The notes under the pieces: generated by a model | What the model saw: the letters and a program-made list of their open reading frames with translations, nothing else | The model's database searches: none | Told to the model about the DNA's origin: nothing | Assembly: GCF_900115695.1 (NCBI RefSeq) | Contig: NZ_FOXK01000013.1 | Coordinates: 1 to 64,000 of the forward strand | Direction of reading: 5' to 3' | DNA from: Ectopseudomonas toyotomiensis | GTDB lineage: Bacteria; Pseudomonadota; Gammaproteobacteria; Pseudomonadales; Pseudomonadaceae | DNA: 64,000 bases | In this document: positions 46,488-54,972 of the stretch, one piece after another | How positions within the stretch are numbered: position 1 is the first letter of the stretch | How the letters are laid out: each line of letters opens with the position of its first letter | Program-made: the position numbers and the translations under genes

Positions 46488-47281
46488 TGCGCACGCTGCT
46501 GCTCGCGCTCTGCCTGCTGGCGTTGCCGCTGACAGCCGCCGAGCGGGTGATCAGCCTGGCCCCATCGCTCAGTGAAATCATGCTCGATCTGGATGCCGCC
46601 GACCTGCTGGTCGGCGTGCTCGACGGTGATGAGCGTCCCGCCGCGCTGGCGCATCTCCCCACAGTCGGTCGTTATGGCCAGCTGGAATTCGAGCGTCTGT
46701 TACAGCTGGCGCCGGATCTGATCCTCATCGCGCCTGGCAGTGTGCCGCCGGCGCAACAAGCGCAGTTGCAGCGTTTCGGCATTGACCTGCTGATTGTCGA
46801 GCCGCAGCGCCTCGAGCAACTCGGCGAGGCCTTCATGCGTATTGGCGAGCAAGTGGGCCGGGCCGAGCAGGGGACGCGGCTGGCGGCTGAGTTTCGCGCC
46901 GAACTGGATGCGCTGCGCCAGCGCTATCGGCGGGAGCAGCCCCTTGCGGTGTTCTACCAAGTCTGGCACCAACCGCTTTACACCATTGGTGGCGAGCAAC
47001 TGATTGGTGACGCCTTGCAGGTGTGTGGAGCGCGCAACCTGTTCGCCGACCTGCCGCAGCCGGCGCCGCAGGTAAGCGTCGAGGCGGTGCTGGCGCGTGA
47101 TCCGGACGTGATACTCGGTGGCAGCAATGCCGAGCTGAGCGCCTGGCAAGCCTGGCCGCAGTTGCATGCGGTGCGGCTGGGACAGGTCTGGGCGGTGCCG
47201 GACAAGGGCCTGGAACGGCCTAGCCGGCAGATGCTGGGTGCCATCGAGCAGTTGTGCGTGTTGATGGCCGAGGCACGGTAG
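46487..47281 (+). CDS. btuF: Periplasmic cobalamin-binding protein BtuF
   Basis: 264 residues with a signal peptide (MRTLLLALCLLALPLTAA) and the BtuF start RVISLAPSLSEIMLDLDAAD. It carries periplasmic vitamin B12 to the BtuCD permease. No btuCD is in the window. Neighbour to the convergent btuB receptor gene, which supports the call. Confidence 0.88.
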   Translation: MRTLLLALCLLALPLTAAERVISLAPSLSEIMLDLDAADLLVGVLDGDERPAALAHLPTVGRYGQLEFERLLQLAPDLILIAPGSVPPAQQAQLQRFGIDLLIVEPQRLEQLGEAFMRIGEQVGRAEQGTRLAAEFRAELDALRQRYRREQPLAVFYQVWHQPLYTIGGEQLIGDALQVCGARNLFADLPQPAPQVSVEAVLARDPDVILGGSNAELSAWQAWPQLHAVRLGQVWAVPDKGLERPSRQMLGAIEQLCVLMAEAR

Positions 47282-47356
47282 CGTTACGTGGGTTGCATAT
47301 GGTTGCGTAGGGTGCGCTTGTTGCGGTGGTTGCGTGATTCACTGTGCTTGATGCGG

Positions 47357-47403
47357 CGTAACCCACCATTGGTGCAAGGCGATCCATCGCCTGGTGGGTT
47401 ACG
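47357..47403. repeat. Inverted repeat between btuF and btuB
   Basis: CGTAACCCACCA (47357-47368) and TGGTGGGTTACG (47392-47403) form a perfect 12-bp stem. A partial GTAGGGTGCGC unit lies at 47307. The 215-base gap holds no gene. Confidence 0.75.
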
Positions 47404-47496
47404 TGGGGCGGCCATCCGAGCGCGCTGCCTGTATCTGCGTTTGCAAGATTGGTGTTCAGCTCCGCTAAACCACCCTACGCAGATTGCACATCAACT

Positions 47497-49362
47497 TTAG
47501 AGTTGCGGCGTCCAGGTGACGGCGAATAGTGCGGTGCGGCCGGCGCTGTTGTAGCCGAAACGGCCATTGGGTGTACTGTAGGTCGCTTCTGCATAGTCCT
47601 TGTCCAGCAGGTTATCCAGCTTCAGGCTCAGCCCCAGTTCCTCATTGGCCTGCCAGGCGGCGCGCAGGCTCAGCAGGCCGTAGCCGCTCATTTCGATCTC
47701 GTTGTCGGCGTCGTCGTAGCGACCACTGATCGCACGCCAGCCTGCGCCCACCGACACATCGCCAAAGCGGCGGTCGACGTCCAGGCTCAAAGTGCGTTTG
47801 GCGCGGCGCTGCAGGGTATGGCCGCTGGCGCGGTCACGCGGGTCGATCAGGGCCAGCGCGAGATTGCCTTGCCAGCCGAACAACTCCTGCTGCACGGCGG
47901 CTTCGAAGCCATTGATCCGGGCTGTCTGGACGTTCTGTGGAATGAAGTTCTCGTCCAGGACGATGGCGTCCTCGATATCGGTTCGATACACGGAAGCCTG
48001 CAACGATCCTGTGTCGCTGTAGCGGCTACGCCATTGCAGCTCGTAGCTCTTGGAGCGTTCCGGGGCGAGGTCGGGATTGGCACTGGGGAAGCACATGCCA
48101 CCAAAGCAGAAGTCCGGGTAGTAAAGGTCGTTGAAGGTCGGGGCGCGGAAGCCTTCGCTATACGACAGGATCAGGTCGTTGGCGTTGTTGAGGGGTAAGG
48201 TCAATGACGCGTTCCATGTGTTCTCGTTACCAAATTGCTGGTTGTCGTCGTGGCGCACCCCTAGCTCGGTCGAGAACGTTTCTCCGATATAACGATGCTG
48301 AACGAAGGTCGCGCGGTTCCAGCGTGAGTCCTCGACAAAGTCCGTCGTGCCCTGCGCTCGATCTTCATACCAGTCCAGACCTAGCAGCAGTTGGTGGTTT
48401 TCGTTGAGTGTCAGGGTGTTCAGCCAGTTGGCTGCGTCACGGTAGGTATTGAACTGGCTGACGGTACCGCCTGCCTGGTCGTTGCCGCTGTCGCGCTTGT
48501 CCTCGCTGTGTCCCAGTTCCAGGCGGCTGCTCCAGACTTCGGTAACACGAGCCTCGATAAAACCAGAGATGCTGCTGAGCAGAAAATCGGTGGTTGGCAG
48601 GGAGCCAGTGAAGGTGTCGTCATACTCCACCTGCCCGCGCTGATCGAGCGCAGTGACGCCAACCTCCAGCGAGTCGTTGAAGCGGTGCGACAGATTCAGG
48701 CTTAACGAGCGGTTGCGGTAGGCGTCGTCGTCGCCATTGGCGCCGAAACCGTCGCGGGTTGCGTCAATACCGGCTGTTTCGTCCAGGGCGGCGCCGAGGT
48801 GAAAGCGAGTGCGCTTGTCGCCGCCGGAGAGGCCGAGGCTGCGCTGGTAAGTGCTATCACTGCCAGCCGCCAGACGCGCGTAAGGCTTGAGTCCCTGGCC
48901 ATCGCCCTGGCGAGTGAAGATCTGAATCACCCCGCCAATGGCGTCTGAGCCGTATAGCGCCGAACGCGCTCCACGAACCACTTCGATACGTTCGATCTGC
49001 TCGGGGGCGAGAAACTCGAGGCTGCTGGTGCCGCTGGAGGCTGCCGCGATACGTTGCCCGTCGACCAGGACCAGGGTTTGTGCCGTGCTGGTGCCGCGCA
49101 GGAACACGCCCGTCTGGCTGCCTGCACCGCCAGTGCGGACGACGCTGAGGCCGGGCACACGCTCCAATAGCTCGGTAACGCTGCTGACCTGCAGGCGCTC
49201 GATGTCGTCCCGTTTGAACACCGTGGTGGCGGCGGTAGCCTGCGCTTGCGGTTCGGCCAGGCGCCCGGAGGTGACGACCAGTGGCTCGGCCACGTAGGTT
49301 TCGGCGGCCAGCGAAAGACCTGGCATGACGGCGATGGCCAGAGCCAGACGAGACAGTTTCAT
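47497..49362 (-). CDS. btuB: TonB-dependent vitamin B12 receptor BtuB
   Basis: 621 residues. Signal peptide 1-19 (MKLSRLALAIAVMPGLSLA), a TonB box near PLVVTSGR, then the plug domain (about 45-150) with SVTELLERVPGLSVVRTGGA and a 22-strand barrel ending FGYNSAGRTALFAVTWTPQL. It imports cobalamin using TonB energy. Preceded on its own strand by a cobalamin riboswitch. Confidence 0.93.
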   Translation of the reverse strand: MKLSRLALAIAVMPGLSLAAETYVAEPLVVTSGRLAEPQAQATAATTVFKRDDIERLQVSSVTELLERVPGLSVVRTGGAGSQTGVFLRGTSTAQTLVLVDGQRIAAASSGTSSLEFLAPEQIERIEVVRGARSALYGSDAIGGVIQIFTRQGDGQGLKPYARLAAGSDSTYQRSLGLSGGDKRTRFHLGAALDETAGIDATRDGFGANGDDDAYRNRSLSLNLSHRFNDSLEVGVTALDQRGQVEYDDTFTGSLPTTDFLLSSISGFIEARVTEVWSSRLELGHSEDKRDSGNDQAGGTVSQFNTYRDAANWLNTLTLNENHQLLLGLDWYEDRAQGTTDFVEDSRWNRATFVQHRYIGETFSTELGVRHDDNQQFGNENTWNASLTLPLNNANDLILSYSEGFRAPTFNDLYYPDFCFGGMCFPSANPDLAPERSKSYELQWRSRYSDTGSLQASVYRTDIEDAIVLDENFIPQNVQTARINGFEAAVQQELFGWQGNLALALIDPRDRASGHTLQRRAKRTLSLDVDRRFGDVSVGAGWRAISGRYDDADNEIEMSGYGLLSLRAAWQANEELGLSLKLDNLLDKDYAEATYSTPNGRFGYNSAGRTALFAVTWTPQL

Positions 49363-49457
49363 TATTTTTCCTCAACAGTCGGCAGACGTTCGAGGAGGGC
49401 AGGCGCAAGCGCGGGCAGGACGGCGCTTGACCGTGTCGCCCTCCGCAACACCAGTCG

Positions 49458-49640
49458 CACCGCCTTGGCCGGTCTCCGGGCTCTCGACCCGCGTCCACCT
49501 TCCCAGGCTTGGCCCAGTGGCTGTTGGACGTGGCGCAAGCTCAGCGCTTGCTGTCGATTACCGTTGCGGGGGCAGCGTCGGGTTTGCTCAACACAAGCGC
49601 ACCGACTTCCCGTTTAACACTGCTTGCGCAGCGCACCCTG
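49458..49640 (-). ncRNA. Cobalamin riboswitch upstream of btuB
   Basis: On the - strand the order is AAACGGGAAGTCGGTGCG, GACGCTGCCCCCGCAACGGT, the B12-box GCCACTGGGCC, AAGCCTGGGAAGGTGG and GAGAGCCCGGAGACCGGCC, all hallmark segments. It occupies most of the 342-base gap 49363-49704 and should repress btuB when B12 is abundant. The rest of the gap has a small GCGCGCAC/GTGCGCGC hairpin (49655-49674) and no gene. Confidence 0.95.
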
Positions 49641-49704
49641 GCGGAACATGAATGGCGCGCACCTTAGTGCGCGCGAGTATGAATGACAAGCAAGCGCCGC
49701 TCAT

Positions 49705-51954
49705 TCAGCGATGAGTGGTGCTCATGCTCAGATCGCTCTTCATCCTGGGCGGCGCTTGCCAGCCATGCTGGATCGTCGTGCGCTGATCAGTCTGGGGCTC
49801 CTGATGGCTGAGGCGGCTCGCCGTCTTGTGCAGATCGAGCACCAGTTGCGCCAGGACTTGTGCTGCTTGCAGGGTTTCATCTGCGCTCTGGCTACTGCGT
49901 TCGGCGGCGCCGGTAATGGCCTGGGCCTGATCGTTGACTGCATGCACCTGCGCCAGTTGAGATTGCATGCCCTGACTCAACTGGCCAAGGCGGCTCTGCA
50001 TCGCTTCCACTTCGTGCTGGATGCGCGCCAGGGCTGCGGTGGCTTCATCGGAACGCGTCACGCTGCGCTGCGCCGCTTCCTGGCAACTGCGCATGCTGCT
50101 CATGCTGTCCAGGGTCTGCTGGCGCACGCTGGCCAAGGTGGTGGTGATCTCCTCGGTCGCTTGCGCCGTGCGCTGCGCCAGGTTGCGTACTTCATCTGCC
50201 ACCACCGCGAAGCCGCGGCCGCTGTCGCCGGCACGGGCGGCTTCGATCGCAGCGTTCAGGGCCAGCAGGTTGGTTTGTTCGGCGATGGCGTGGATCGACT
50301 CGCTGATGTGCTGAATCTCTTCGGTCTGTCGATTCAGTGCCTGCAGGGATTGGCTGGACTGTTCGATGCGCTCGGCCAGCTGGCTGACTTCCTCGGCATT
50401 CTGGTTAACCGCAGCGCTGCCCTGGCGCGTCATGGCCAGAGCCTGTTGCGAGGCGCGTTCGCTGTCGAGGATGTGCGTTGTGGCCTGGCCGATGCTGTGG
50501 TTGACCTCGACCATCGCGCGGGCAGTGGAGGTCGCCGCGTTCTGTCCCTGGGTAGCACACTGGCTGGCATTGATGGAGGTGCGCGTCAGTCCTGTGGAGG
50601 TCTGTTGCAGGGCCGTACCGGCAGTGAGGATGCCCTGCATGGTGTGGTCCATCTTGTCGACGAAGCTGTTTACCCAGCCGGCCAGCGCGCCGGCTTCGTC
50701 ACTGCCGAACAATTCGGGGGCCAGGCGGTTGCTCAGTGGTGCGCCGCATTCGGCGGTTTCCAGGAAGAAGTCCGAGAGAGCCTGGAGCCTGCGCACGCGC
50801 GGACGCAGGCTCAAGCCCCAGTAAGCGAACATCATGGCCGCTGTGGCGATCATGCCGGCCTGTACCGCGAAGGCCGGCACCAGTTGCTGCAGTTGCCACT
50901 GCAGCAACCCCAAGGCCAGTAGACCAAGGAGCAGGTGGCTGGAAAGCGTATAGCTGAGGCTGCGCTGACGGTAAACCTCCTCCAGGTCGCCCTCGCACAT
51001 CAGCCCCCAGGTATCGGGCGAGCCGGGCATCTGCAGGGTCAGTCCGGCGCCGATCACCGGGATGTGCCGGTAATCCGGGTAGCCCGGGTAAAGGGCGAAA
51101 AGGTTCCTGCCGTTGCGGATGGTTTCGCGCACCCCCGGGTGCAGCTCGCCCGTTGCTGGATCGGTGAAGCGCAGCTCGAACTCGGTATGGTTCTGCACCC
51201 GAACGGTGCCGAAAGCGGTTTTTACGCCCTGTTTCAGGTTGTCGCCGCCGCTGAAGGTATCGTCTTCGAAGCGCGAGCGGGACAGGGCGGTGCCCGGGGC
51301 GATCTGCGGGTCATGACGGCTTTGCACCATGAACAGGTAGTTGTCACCCGAGTCGCGGTAGACGTGTCCGGCCTCGCGCTGGATCAGGTCGCTCAGCACG
51401 TCGTTGGGAATGCGTGCGCACAGGCAACCGACTACCTTGCCGGCATGGCGCAGCGGCTGATGGAACATCAGGGTAACGGCGTCATGGAACTTGGAGGTGG
51501 TCGCACCCAGTTGCCGGGTCACCGGGTCGACATAAGGACCGTGCAGGAAGGGTGCGGCCAGGCCGGCGGCGAGGGGCTTTGCATCGTGGCGCTGACCTGC
51601 GCGGGGTGCATGAGTGGAGGCGATAACGAGGCCACTGACGTCCACCACGAACAGCTCGGAGACTTCCGGCATGTGGCTGTGCGCTCTCTGCAACTCGCTG
51701 TTGGCCGTGATGGGCCAGGCCTGCTGCAGGCCACTGGCGATCAGCTCGAACTCTTGCCAGTGCTGGCGCGCCCAGTTGACCAGCAGGTCGACACGGGTTT
51801 GCGCCAAGCCGGCGAAGGTTTTCTCGACGCGCGCCACCTGTCCGGCATTGAGCAGGCATGACCAGCGCATGGCCAGTTTGCCGGTTTTGCCGAACCAGGG
51901 CAGCCAGCGCCGTTCCTGTCCGGTGAAGTTCATCTGATGACTGCGTAACGACAT
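49705..51954 (-). CDS. Methyl-accepting chemotaxis protein with N-terminal sensor before a membrane hairpin
   Basis: 749 residues. The classical MCP signalling tip IAEQTNLLALNAAIEAARAG lies near 557-576. No helix or signal peptide begins the protein: a large soluble Cache/PAS-like sensor (about 40-330, LFVVDVSGLVIAST...GDNYLFMVQS) precedes two helices (about 334-352 and 363-382). That puts the sensor on the cytoplasmic side if the hairpin model is right. The start at 51954 follows AGGGGCGCATC; an in-frame ATG at 52008 is the alternative. Ligand unknown. Confidence 0.85.
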   Translation of the reverse strand: MSLRSHQMNFTGQERRWLPWFGKTGKLAMRWSCLLNAGQVARVEKTFAGLAQTRVDLLVNWARQHWQEFELIASGLQQAWPITANSELQRAHSHMPEVSELFVVDVSGLVIASTHAPRAGQRHDAKPLAAGLAAPFLHGPYVDPVTRQLGATTSKFHDAVTLMFHQPLRHAGKVVGCLCARIPNDVLSDLIQREAGHVYRDSGDNYLFMVQSRHDPQIAPGTALSRSRFEDDTFSGGDNLKQGVKTAFGTVRVQNHTEFELRFTDPATGELHPGVRETIRNGRNLFALYPGYPDYRHIPVIGAGLTLQMPGSPDTWGLMCEGDLEEVYRQRSLSYTLSSHLLLGLLALGLLQWQLQQLVPAFAVQAGMIATAAMMFAYWGLSLRPRVRRLQALSDFFLETAECGAPLSNRLAPELFGSDEAGALAGWVNSFVDKMDHTMQGILTAGTALQQTSTGLTRTSINASQCATQGQNAATSTARAMVEVNHSIGQATTHILDSERASQQALAMTRQGSAAVNQNAEEVSQLAERIEQSSQSLQALNRQTEEIQHISESIHAIAEQTNLLALNAAIEAARAGDSGRGFAVVADEVRNLAQRTAQATEEITTTLASVRQQTLDSMSSMRSCQEAAQRSVTRSDEATAALARIQHEVEAMQSRLGQLSQGMQSQLAQVHAVNDQAQAITGAAERSSQSADETLQAAQVLAQLVLDLHKTASRLSHQEPQTDQRTTIQHGWQAPPRMKSDLSMSTTHR

Positions 51955-51991
51955 GATGCGCCCCTGTCCGCTGCTCAATGCTGAGAGCGTA

Positions 51992-52017
51992 GCCCAAATA
52001 TTTTGCAATAATTGGGC
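51992..52017. repeat. AT-rich palindrome between dxs and the chemoreceptor gene
   Basis: GCCCAAATATTTTGC and AATAATTGGGC form an imperfect dyad. It is downstream of dxs and upstream of the chemoreceptor ATG. It could be a terminator or part of a promoter. Confidence 0.4.
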
Positions 52018-52033
52018 CGTGCAGGGCGTCAGA

Positions 52034-53929
52034 TCAGGGCTGTAGCAAGTTCAGGCGTTGGCGTACTGCGTGTTCGATACCGGCTTCGTCGAGGCCGCAC
52101 TCGGCCAGCATCTGGCTCGGTTTGGCGTGTTCGACATAGTAGTCCGGCAGGCCCAGATGGAGCATCGGCACCTGGCGGTTCTCGGCGGCGAAGAACTCGC
52201 TGACCGCGCTGCCGGCGCCGCCCATGATGCTGTTCTCCTCAATGGTCACCAGCAGCACGTGGCTGCTCGCCAGCTCGCGCAGCAGCGCTTCGTCCAGCGG
52301 TTTGACGAAACGCATGTCGACCACCGTGGCGTCCATTGTCTCACCCACGCGCAAGGCTTCGGCCAGTTGCACGCCGAAGGCCAGCAGGGCAACGCCCTTA
52401 CCCTGGCGGCGCACTACGGCTTTGCCGATTTCCAGTGGCTCCAGGCCAGCATCGAGCGGCGCGTTGGGGCCGCTGCCGCGTGGGTAGCGCACCGCCGCCG
52501 GGCCGTCGAACAGGTGGCCGGTGTTGAGCATGCGGCGCAGCTCGTTCTCGTCGCTCGGGGTCATCACCAGCATGCCGGGGATGCAGCGCAGGTAGGAGAT
52601 ATCGAAGCTGCCGGCATGGGTCGGGCCGTCTTCGCCCACCAGGCCGGCGCGGTCGATGGCGAACAGCACGTCGAGGTGCTGCACGGCCACGTCGTGGATC
52701 AACTGGTCATAGGCGCGCTGGAGGAAGGTGGAGTAGATCGCCACCACCGGCTTGGCGCCTTCGCAGGCCATACCGGCGGCGAGGGTCACGGCGTGCTGCT
52801 CGGCAATCGCCACGTCGAAGTAACGATCGGGGAAGAGCTCGGCGAAGGCCACCAGGTCGGAGCCCTCCTTCATCGCCGGGGTGATGCCAACCAGGCGGTT
52901 ATCGGCTGCGGCCATGTCGCACAGCCACTGGCCGAACACGTTGGAGTATTTCGGGCCGCTTGGCTTCTTCGGTGCGGCCACCGGGGTCACAGGCTCCAGC
53001 TTGGTGATGGCGTGGTAGCCGATGGGGTCGGCCTCGGCCGGGGCGAAGCCCTTGCCCTTCTTGGTCACCACATGCAGGAACTGCGGGCCGTCCAGATCGC
53101 GCATATTGCGCAGGGTGGCGAGCAGCGTCGGCAGGTCGTGGCCGTCGATGGGGCCGACGTAGTTCCAGCCCAGTTCCTCGAACAGGGTGCCGGGTACCAG
53201 CATGCCCTTGGCGTGTTCCTCGACCTTGCGCGCGATTTCCCATGCGCCGGGCAGGCGCGAGAGGATCTTCTTGCTGCCCTCGCGCATGCTGGCGTAGGTG
53301 CGGCTGGAGATGATCTTGGCCAGGTAGTTGGACAGGCCGCCGACATTCTTGGAGATCGACATGTCGTTGTCGTTGAGGATCACCAGCATGTTGGCGCCGA
53401 CGTCGGTGGCGTGGTTCAGCGCTTCGAAGGCCATGCCGGCGGTCAGTGCGCCGTCACCGATCACCGCTACGCTCTTGCGCTTCTCGCCCTTCAGGCGAGC
53501 AGCAATGGCCATGCCCAGCGCCGCGCTGATGCTGGTGCTGGAGTGGCCGACGCCGAAGGTGTCGTATTCGCTCTCGCTACGCCGTGGGAAGGCGGCCAGG
53601 CCGTCCTTCTGGCGCAGCGTGCCCATGCGCTCGCGACGGCCGGTGAGGATCTTGTGCGGGTAGGCCTGATGGCCGACGTCCCACACCAGACGGTCATCGG
53701 GGGTGTCGAAGACGTAGTGCAGGGCGATGGTCAGCTCGACCACCCCGAGGCCGGCACCGAAGTGCCCGCCGCTCTGACCCACGCAGTAGAGCAGGTACTG
53801 GCGCAGTTCGTCGGCGAGGGTTTCCAGGTCCGCTTCGGCCAGGCGGCGCAGTTCGTCGGGCGTGTTGGCGCTGTCGAGCAGCGGCGTCAACGGGCGCTCG
53901 CGGGGGATCTCGTGGAAAGTGGTCGGCAT
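52034..53929 (-). CDS. dxs: 1-deoxy-D-xylulose-5-phosphate synthase
   Basis: 631 residues, TPP enzyme opening the MEP isoprenoid pathway. TPP motif VIGDGALTAGMAFEALNHAT...NDNDMSIS, N-terminal HFGAGLGVVELTIALHYVFD, and the transketolase-like C-terminal half with EDGPTHAG. In many proteobacteria it follows ispA directly; here two unrelated genes intervene. Confidence 0.97.
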   Translation of the reverse strand: MPTTFHEIPRERPLTPLLDSANTPDELRRLAEADLETLADELRQYLLYCVGQSGGHFGAGLGVVELTIALHYVFDTPDDRLVWDVGHQAYPHKILTGRRERMGTLRQKDGLAAFPRRSESEYDTFGVGHSSTSISAALGMAIAARLKGEKRKSVAVIGDGALTAGMAFEALNHATDVGANMLVILNDNDMSISKNVGGLSNYLAKIISSRTYASMREGSKKILSRLPGAWEIARKVEEHAKGMLVPGTLFEELGWNYVGPIDGHDLPTLLATLRNMRDLDGPQFLHVVTKKGKGFAPAEADPIGYHAITKLEPVTPVAAPKKPSGPKYSNVFGQWLCDMAAADNRLVGITPAMKEGSDLVAFAELFPDRYFDVAIAEQHAVTLAAGMACEGAKPVVAIYSTFLQRAYDQLIHDVAVQHLDVLFAIDRAGLVGEDGPTHAGSFDISYLRCIPGMLVMTPSDENELRRMLNTGHLFDGPAAVRYPRGSGPNAPLDAGLEPLEIGKAVVRRQGKGVALLAFGVQLAEALRVGETMDATVVDMRFVKPLDEALLRELASSHVLLVTIEENSIMGGAGSAVSEFFAAENRQVPMLHLGLPDYYVEHAKPSQMLAECGLDEAGIEHAVRQRLNLLQP

Positions 53930-54011
53930 CAGGCGAATCGTTATAGGCGTAAAAGATGCGGCAGTTTACCTGATGCCAGGAAAACAGCCCAATCCGCTGT
54001 CCATATCGCCG

Positions 54012-54962
54012 TTACTGGTAGTTTCGTGCGAGGAAGTCCAGCAGCAGGGCGCTGACCCGCTCGCCGCATTCGGCCTGCAGCCAGTGGCCTGCGCCGGGCA
54101 GGTCGTGGCGTTCCAGGTGCGGCACCTTGTCGCCCATGCGCTTGAGCGTCGGTGCCTCGAAGCGGCCCACCGGGTCATTCTCCCCGAGCAGGAACAGCGT
54201 CGGCTGCGTGATCTGCAGACCCGCCAGATGCTCGCTGCGTTGCCAGTTGCGCTCGAAGTTGCGGTACCAGTTCAGCGCGCCGCGAAAGCCGTGGCGCTCG
54301 AAGGTGCGCAGGTAGTGGGCGAACATCGCCTCGCTGCACCAGGGTGGCAGCGGCAGGTCGTCCGGCATGCCATCGAACAGCCGCGCATCGGCCGGCTTGT
54401 CCGCTGCCAGCAGGGCATCGTCCAGGCCGCCAAGCAGCAGGCGCAGGCTGCGGCCGATGTCGTCGTCCAGTTCGGCCTCGGCCAGCCCCGGTTGCTGGAA
54501 GTAGAGGATGTAGTGAAAGCGCCCGGCATAGGCCTCGCGCATCATCTCGATGGCCGGGCGTTTCGGCCGGCCGCCGAAGGGCACCGACAGCGCCCCGAGC
54601 ACCTTGACCCGCTGCGGCTCCAGCAGCGCCAGATGCCAGGCCACCGGCGCGCCCCAGTCGTGGCCGACCACCGCTACCTCGCGCTGGCCGAGCATGTCCA
54701 TCGCCGCCTGGATATCGCCGCATAGGGTGAGCAGGTCATAGGCCGTCGGATCGGCCGGTGCGCTGCTGGCGCCGTAGCCGCGCATTTCCGGGGCGAACAC
54801 GCGATAGCCGGCGGCGGCCAGTGCCTCGATCTGCGGATGCCAGGTGTACCAGCACTCGGGAAAACCATGCAGCAGCCACACCGGCTTGCCGTGCTCGGGG
54901 CCGGCGCTGTACAGGCTGAGTTCAATGCCGTTGACGGCGAGCAGGCGGTGATCGATATGCAT
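54012..54962 (-). CDS. Alpha/beta hydrolase, epoxide-hydrolase-like
   Basis: 316 residues. HGFPE oxyanion motif (32-36), nucleophile Asp102 in VGHDWGAP, cap-domain tyrosines in the YILYFQQPGL and NWYRNF stretches, and catalytic His293 in GAGHWLQAE. Asp as nucleophile with cap Tyr fits soluble epoxide hydrolases; haloalkane dehalogenases are the alternative. The ATG at 54962 lies 10 bases after the carboxylase stop, so the two genes are likely one unit. Substrate unknown. Confidence 0.8.
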   Translation of the reverse strand: MHIDHRLLAVNGIELSLYSAGPEHGKPVWLLHGFPECWYTWHPQIEALAAAGYRVFAPEMRGYGASSAPADPTAYDLLTLCGDIQAAMDMLGQREVAVVGHDWGAPVAWHLALLEPQRVKVLGALSVPFGGRPKRPAIEMMREAYAGRFHYILYFQQPGLAEAELDDDIGRSLRLLLGGLDDALLAADKPADARLFDGMPDDLPLPPWCSEAMFAHYLRTFERHGFRGALNWYRNFERNWQRSEHLAGLQITQPTLFLLGENDPVGRFEAPTLKRMGDKVPHLERHDLPGAGHWLQAECGERVSALLLDFLARNYQ

Positions 54963-54972
54963 GGCGATGTCC

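Noticed and set aside
52058..54055. A 665-codon + strand frame opposite dxs
   Set aside because: It mirrors dxs almost exactly and its translation is a Gly/His/Ala/Val-rich string without a domain; dxs has all its active-site motifs.
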